DNA from: Bacillus_BD oryzisoli_A
GTDB lineage: Bacteria > Bacillota > Bacilli > Bacillales > Cytobacillaceae
Direction: 5' to 3'
Length of the DNA stretch: 64,000 nucleotides
Assembly: GCF_043641075.1 (NCBI RefSeq)
Contig: NZ_JBHZRC010000006.1
Location: 1-64,000 of the forward strand
Within the stretch, counting starts at the first letter, position 1, and each line of letters starts with the position of its first letter. The notes beneath the pieces are model-generated. The model made no database searches, was not told where the DNA came from, and was given only the letters and a program-made list of their open reading frames with translations. Positions 60,109-64,000 of this stretch are shown here, one piece after another. The position numbers and the translations under genes are program-made.

Positions 60109-60897
60109 TTAACTGCTGGCACTGGTGTAGTTCGCAAGGGCAAACTTCCAAAATCTCCGAGCCAGCCAAAAGAAAATGATTGCTACAAATCCTGACATAA
60201 TCGTTGTTTGAACATCCCACATTCCAAGCAAAGCACTTGCTGGTGTGAAGGTCAGAAACGCAGCAGGCAAGAGATACGTTAATGCTATGCGCATCCAGCC
60301 CTTGTACATTGTAATCGGAAATCGAGTGGTTTCAAAAAAGGAAGTGAACAGGAAAGATAAATCATCCATTCGAATCACCCAAAAGGCAGTGGTCATCAAC
60401 AGCATCCATAAAGAATAAATAATCAATAAAGCCGAAAGAATGGTCACGCAAAAGAAAACCACATCAAGGAAGGTCGGGACCCATTGCTTTTCCACCAAAC
60501 CATAGACGGTTAATCCCATCCCTAACAAAACATCAATTAAACGCCAGAAGTTAAGATGCCTTAGGCTCACGAAAAACATGCTATCCACCGGTTTCGTCAA
60601 AACATAATCGAGCGTACCCATCCGTATATGCAAAAGCAGTCTCGGCATATTCGGCCGCAGTGCGAAATCAATCAGACCCTGTAGCGTATTGTAAATACCG
60701 AGAAGAATCAGAACATCGGCATAGGCCCAGCCACCTAATTGATCCGTTTGATAGAAAAAGATTTGCACCATTAAAATCGACACAATAATACCAAAAAGAC
60801 TCGATAAAAGATTTCCTATAAACTCGCTGCGATATTCGAGCTCCTCTACCAGACAAGTTCGGAAAAATTCTTTAAAAATTCGCCAATATCGCCCCAT
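60109..60897 (-). CDS. ABC-2 exporter permease, second subunit
   Basis: A 262-aa permease with six helices, of the ABC-2 (DUF990-like) type. A-D-V-L-I-L-L-G-I-Y and L-T-K-P-V-D-S-M-F are typical of the family. The last gene of an ATPase-permease-permease operon, one nucleotide after the first permease. Substrate unknown; the two permeases would pair as a heterodimer. Confidence 0.83.
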   Translation of the reverse strand: MGRYWRIFKEFFRTCLVEELEYRSEFIGNLLSSLFGIIVSILMVQIFFYQTDQLGGWAYADVLILLGIYNTLQGLIDFALRPNMPRLLLHIRMGTLDYVLTKPVDSMFFVSLRHLNFWRLIDVLLGMGLTVYGLVEKQWVPTFLDVVFFCVTILSALLIIYSLWMLLMTTAFWVIRMDDLSFLFTSFFETTRFPITMYKGWMRIALTYLLPAAFLTFTPASALLGMWDVQTTIMSGFVAIIFFWLARRFWKFALANYTSASS

Positions 60898-60898
60898 G

Positions 60899-61672
60899 TT
60901 ATCCTCCCACTGCCTGATTTTTCTTTAATCCAGCCTTCCATAGCCAACAAATCGCCCCAATCAGAAGGACAGACCAAATCATCGCTCCTGTAAAACCAAC
61001 TAAGAGAGTATGAGTATCATAGGCACCTGTTAAGATTTCTAATGGAAACCCGATCATATAGCGATACGGCAGAAAAATGCTGATTTGCTTAACAACCGGC
61101 GGCAGGAGTGAAAACGGCGCAATTCTTCCTGAAATAAATAAAGAAACCGTCTCAAACATCGCATACAGTGCGGTCACCTTCGTCATCCAAAAACCCAAAA
61201 TCCCAAATAGAAAGCTGACAGAAAATCGGATAATCGCTCCCAGTAACAACGCGGCTAAGAATAACCCCCATTGACCTGCCGACAGCTGTAATTTTAGTGA
61301 AGGAAGAAAGATGGATAGGACAATCCAGCATGGAACAAGGACGACTAGAAATAAGCCTTTATAAACAATGTTTTCAGCAATTGCCCAGTGAACCGGATGA
61401 AACGGCCTCACGATTTGATAGGAGAACGTTCCTTCACGAATTTGACGGTCCATTTCCCATACGTCCCATGCACTTGTCAGCCGCTCAACCATAATCAGGG
61501 AGATAAAATATAAAATAAATGCGTCACCTTGGTCCGGGTAAATGTTCATCCACACCATCATCGTAATCAAAGGCTGAACCATCGTGCCAAACATCCAGAC
61601 CATCGTTGATAGCTGATACGAAAACATCTCTACATATTTCATTCTTAATATCGCCCGATATTTAACTAGCAT
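60899..61672 (-). CDS. ABC-2 exporter permease, first subunit
   Basis: A 257-aa permease with six helices, paralogous to its neighbour: I-V-R-P-F-H-P-V-H-W matches the other's L-T-K-P-V-D region. Its start overlaps the ATPase gene end by 11 bases. Confidence 0.83.
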   Translation of the reverse strand: MLVKYRAILRMKYVEMFSYQLSTMVWMFGTMVQPLITMMVWMNIYPDQGDAFILYFISLIMVERLTSAWDVWEMDRQIREGTFSYQIVRPFHPVHWAIAENIVYKGLFLVVLVPCWIVLSIFLPSLKLQLSAGQWGLFLAALLLGAIIRFSVSFLFGILGFWMTKVTALYAMFETVSLFISGRIAPFSLLPPVVKQISIFLPYRYMIGFPLEILTGAYDTHTLLVGFTGAMIWSVLLIGAICWLWKAGLKKNQAVGG

Positions 61673-62642
61673 GTGACTCCTCCTGGAAGGCTAACGTAAT
61701 GACTTCCTCCATTGGTGGCTCTTGTATATTAAGGTCATGGATGTCAAAATTAGCCAGCAATTCAGAGGAGACCATCGCTACACGATCCCTTGCTACTCGA
61801 AGCGTTAGCTTTCCATCCTCAAAAGAAACCACTTCACCGAACCTTTCCCATGAAACATCTGAGATGGAAGGCAGACGAACCTCTAACAATTTATAGGGTG
61901 TTAATCTCTCCGTTAAGACCTGCAGTTCTCCGTCGTAAAGCAGCTTCCCGTGATTAATAATCAATACCCGATCACAAAGCGCCGTCACATCTCCCATATA
62001 ATGCGAGGTTAGGAGAATCGTGGTTTTGTGTTCCCGATTATATTTCGCAATGAATTCCCGTACCTTTTCCTGTGTATGGACATCCAATCCAATCGTCGGT
62101 TCATCTAAAAAAAGAATCGAAGGTCGATGCAATAACGAAGCGGCAAGCTCACATTTCATCCGCTGACCGAGACTCAGATTCCGAACCGGCTTCCCCAGCA
62201 AAGGTTCCAGCTCAAGGAGTTCAACCAATTCATCTAAGGTTTGGCGGAATACCTTCTCCTCTATTTCATACACGCTTTTATTGACGAGAAAGGTCTCCAT
62301 TGGCGGGATATCCCAAATCAATTGACTTTTCTGACCCATAACCAGACTCATGATTTTTTTGAACTCATTCCTCTGCTCCTGCGGTTTAAAGCCGCTCACC
62401 TCAATGTTTCCTGAAGTAGGATGCAAAAGACCTGCCAGCATCTTAATCGTGGTTGTTTTTCCCGCTCCATTTGGTCCTAAAAACCCTACAATCTCACCGG
62501 TATCAATCGTGAAGGACACATCCTTCACAGCCTCGACTGTTTGGTATTCCCGTTTGAACAAACTGCGCAGCGCCTCTGTCCAGCCTTCCTTCCGGACATG
62601 GACACGAAATGATTTATATAAATTTTCAACTTGAATGGACAT
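61662..62642 (-). CDS. ABC-2 exporter ATP-binding protein
   Basis: A 326-aa ATPase: Walker A G-P-N-G-A-G-K-T-T (about residues 54-62), signature L-S-L-G-Q-R-M-K, Walker B I-L-F-L-D-E-P-T-I-G-L-D and a C-terminal extension of about 90 residues typical of NatA/DrrA-like proteins. First gene of a three-gene exporter operon. Confidence 0.87.
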   Translation of the reverse strand: MSIQVENLYKSFRVHVRKEGWTEALRSLFKREYQTVEAVKDVSFTIDTGEIVGFLGPNGAGKTTTIKMLAGLLHPTSGNIEVSGFKPQEQRNEFKKIMSLVMGQKSQLIWDIPPMETFLVNKSVYEIEEKVFRQTLDELVELLELEPLLGKPVRNLSLGQRMKCELAASLLHRPSILFLDEPTIGLDVHTQEKVREFIAKYNREHKTTILLTSHYMGDVTALCDRVLIINHGKLLYDGELQVLTERLTPYKLLEVRLPSISDVSWERFGEVVSFEDGKLTLRVARDRVAMVSSELLANFDIHDLNIQEPPMEEVITLAFQEESHAS

Positions 62643-62809
62643 AGTTCCTCCAGCAATGAATAGATAATTACTTTAAAAAGTTTAGTAGAAAACTAGCAGA
62701 TGTCAATTCAAAATGCTTGTGAGATCAGTTCGTGGCAATCTATTTTTTATATGAAAAAGAGTCTTATAAAACATTTAGCTATTTTTATTCTAGATGAATG
62801 AAAGTAGGA

Positions 62810-63553
62810 TTACTTAAAATACCATTTTAAAGCATTTGTATACAAGATTTTATCAGCAGCCTGTTCATCAAAAAGGTGCTGGATCAATTTAATATCCTCA
62901 TACGCAAAAGGTCTTTTTGCTCTTGTAGATGGCAAATCTGTCCCAAACATCAGTGCATCAGGATTTGTCCGATATATGGATGTTAAAGCATTTTCCACAT
63001 TCAGCTCCACACGTCCAAAACCTGTTGCTTTAACACGAATACCTTTATCAATTAATTTTAATAAATGTGGTAATCCTTCTTCCGACAATCCTAAATGGTC
63101 AATGGAAATAGCAGGTAATTTTTCAATAGTTGTTGCAATTTGGGGAATCTCCTTTGCATCAATATATAGCTCGCTGTGCCAGCCAACTAAATCATAAACT
63201 CTTCTAGCAAAGTAATCGAGCTTTGATAAATCCTCTGAGCCACCTCGTTTTATATTAAACCGTAATGCTTTTACCCCTTTTTCATTTAAATTTACTATCT
63301 CTTCGTCCGACACAGTATAAGGTAATTGCGTAACGCCACAAAATGCTGGACCCATTTGCTTCAACGCGTTAACTAAATAATCCTGGTCAAAGCCTTGGAA
63401 TGAACCGGATACAATCGCTCCCCCTAATACATTCCAATCAGCAGTATCCTTTTGATAATCCTCTACACCATAGTTGGGCGGCATATAGCCTTGGTTTTCA
63501 GTAATGGGAAAATGAAAATCAATAATATGAAAATGTGCATCAAACATTCTCAT
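62810..63553 (-). CDS. Amidohydrolase-family protein (PDC-lactonase-like)
   Basis: A 247-aa TIM-barrel hydrolase: the N-terminal D-A-H-F-H-I gives the two metal His of amidohydrolases, with S-I-D-H-L-G and F-G-T-D-L-P-S as the other sites. The pattern fits the Amidohydro_2 group, including 2-pyrone-4,6-dicarboxylate lactonase. No pathway partners nearby, so the substrate is unknown. Single gene. Confidence 0.83.
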   Translation of the reverse strand: MRMFDAHFHIIDFHFPITENQGYMPPNYGVEDYQKDTADWNVLGGAIVSGSFQGFDQDYLVNALKQMGPAFCGVTQLPYTVSDEEIVNLNEKGVKALRFNIKRGGSEDLSKLDYFARRVYDLVGWHSELYIDAKEIPQIATTIEKLPAISIDHLGLSEEGLPHLLKLIDKGIRVKATGFGRVELNVENALTSIYRTNPDALMFGTDLPSTRAKRPFAYEDIKLIQHLFDEQAADKILYTNALKWYFK

Positions 63554-63605
63554 GCTCCTTCCCTCTATTTCTTTAATGGTTCATACATCGGAAATTGATA
63601 TAGTA

Positions 63606-63883
63606 AAGGCTCTGTTACTAAAAATGGTTGATTTTCGTATAGGTGTGAGATTTCATAGGCGGAGAATCTCCTGTTAATGTATATAATGGAGGCTTAAAAG
63701 CAGAAATAAGCGGAGATACTCCGATTACCTGCTCTAAATAAGACAAAAAGCAAAGATTTGAATCCTATAAACGGAAAAACCTCCTTTATTTCTAAGGAAA
63801 TAGGGGCATTTCCCAATATAGCCGGAATTTTACCGTTTATTTTCAAACACAGGAAAATCAACATTCAGTTATAACAGAGCCTT
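63606..63883. mobile_element. 278-bp MITE-like element (R2)
   Basis: Perfect 12-bp terminal inverted repeats AAGGCTCTGTTA (63606-63617 and complement 63872-63883) flanked by a 4-bp direct repeat AGTA on both sides (63602-63605 and 63884-63887). It has no coding capacity. Its inside matches, inverted, the degenerate copy at 25974-26200. This is the signature of a non-autonomous element moved by an unknown transposase; no transposase gene is present in the window. Confidence 0.7.
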
Positions 63884-63897
63884 AGTAGAAAAAGAAA

Positions 63898-63921
63898 AAG
63901 GAGCTCCAACTTCAACTCCTT
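63898..63921 (-). terminator. Terminator of the partial VOC gene
   Basis: AAGGAG (63898-63903) and CTCCTT (63916-63921) form a short stem; on the minus strand a T-rich tract follows. Confidence 0.5.
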
Positions 63922-63955
63922 GTTTCCCCTCTTTATTCAACATAGTTGACAGCTT

Positions 63956-64000
63956 TTACTTCTCCCATAGCTCAATCAGTCTACCTTCGGGATCTTTAAT
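63956..64000 (-). CDS. C-terminal end of a VOC-family gene (partial)
   Basis: The minus strand at the window end reads I-K-D-P-E-G-R-L-I-E-L-W-E-K-stop, the typical closing strand of glyoxalase/VOC proteins (D-P-x-G-x-x-I-E-L). Only 14 residues are visible. Confidence 0.6.
   Translation of the reverse strand: MKDPEGRLIELWEK

Noticed and set aside
63606..63883. Complete insertion sequence
   Set aside because: Only 278 bp and no transposase frame, hence described as a MITE-like element.

Overview
The window looks like a chromosomal segment of an endospore-forming Bacillaceae (Bacillus/Neobacillus-like). It is AT-rich with strong AGGAGG-type ribosome sites, two complete spore germinant-receptor operons, an LtaS-type lipoteichoic acid synthase and a quinone-stress cluster like the MhqR regulon of Bacillus subtilis. 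One run of exactly 100 N (56119-56218) marks a scaffold gap. I see no tRNA, rRNA, CRISPR array or prophage. Family names rest on motifs read by eye, not on searches.

Layout. 0.3-4 kb: a K+/Na+ homeostasis operon on the minus strand (CPA1 antiporter, KtrB-like channel, KtrA-like gate). 4-10 kb: a secreted acidic protein, a GNAT enzyme, a LysR regulator divergent from an MFS transporter, and an ABC-F ribosome-protection gene behind an attenuator-like terminator. 10-14 kb: vanR-vanS-vanY-vanZ-like genes without vanHAX, next to a small inverted-repeat element. 14-19 kb: DUF402 protein, ZIP transporter, SDR, LacI regulator, a 53-aa membrane peptide and a DUF421 protein. 19-25.6 kb: quinone/electrophile detoxification genes (two ring-cleaving dioxygenases, esterase, DoxX, nitroreductase, azoreductase) with MhqR-type palindromes, then ywnB/ywnA with their own inverted repeats. 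25.6-27.7 kb: repeat-rich, decayed DNA around a DUF3231 gene.

27.7-33.8 kb: a thiazole/oxazole-modified microcin (TOMM) cluster of the heterocycloanthracin/sonorensin type. It holds a precursor with 13 cysteines, a ThiF-like maturation protein with an N-terminal peptide-recognition domain, a YcaO cyclodehydratase ending in a proline-rich motif, and a SagB-type dehydrogenase. 34-37.7 kb: a two-repeat protein, a His-Pro repeat protein, an ArsR/VOC pair, a small hydrophilic protein and an ORF that runs into a tandem repeat. 37.8-50 kb: two germinant-receptor operons (A-C-D-B-B and A-B-C-D), separated by a leaderless autoregulated ArsR gene, a decayed transporter, NamA and a DUF4256 protein. 50-64 kb: acetyltransferases, a glucose/sorbosone dehydrogenase-like protein, a lipoprotein, an EamA transporter, LtaS, a three-gene ABC-2 exporter and an amidohydrolase.

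Repeats are the most unusual side of the window. Three tandem arrays with unrelated sequences (36.8, 50.0 and 55.5 kb) all have a 52-bp period. A roughly 27-bp GC-rich imperfect palindrome recurs at least 13 times between genes and sometimes sits where a terminator should be. A 278-bp MITE-like element at 63.6 kb has perfect 12-bp inverted ends and a 4-bp target duplication, and a degenerate copy lies inverted at 26 kb.
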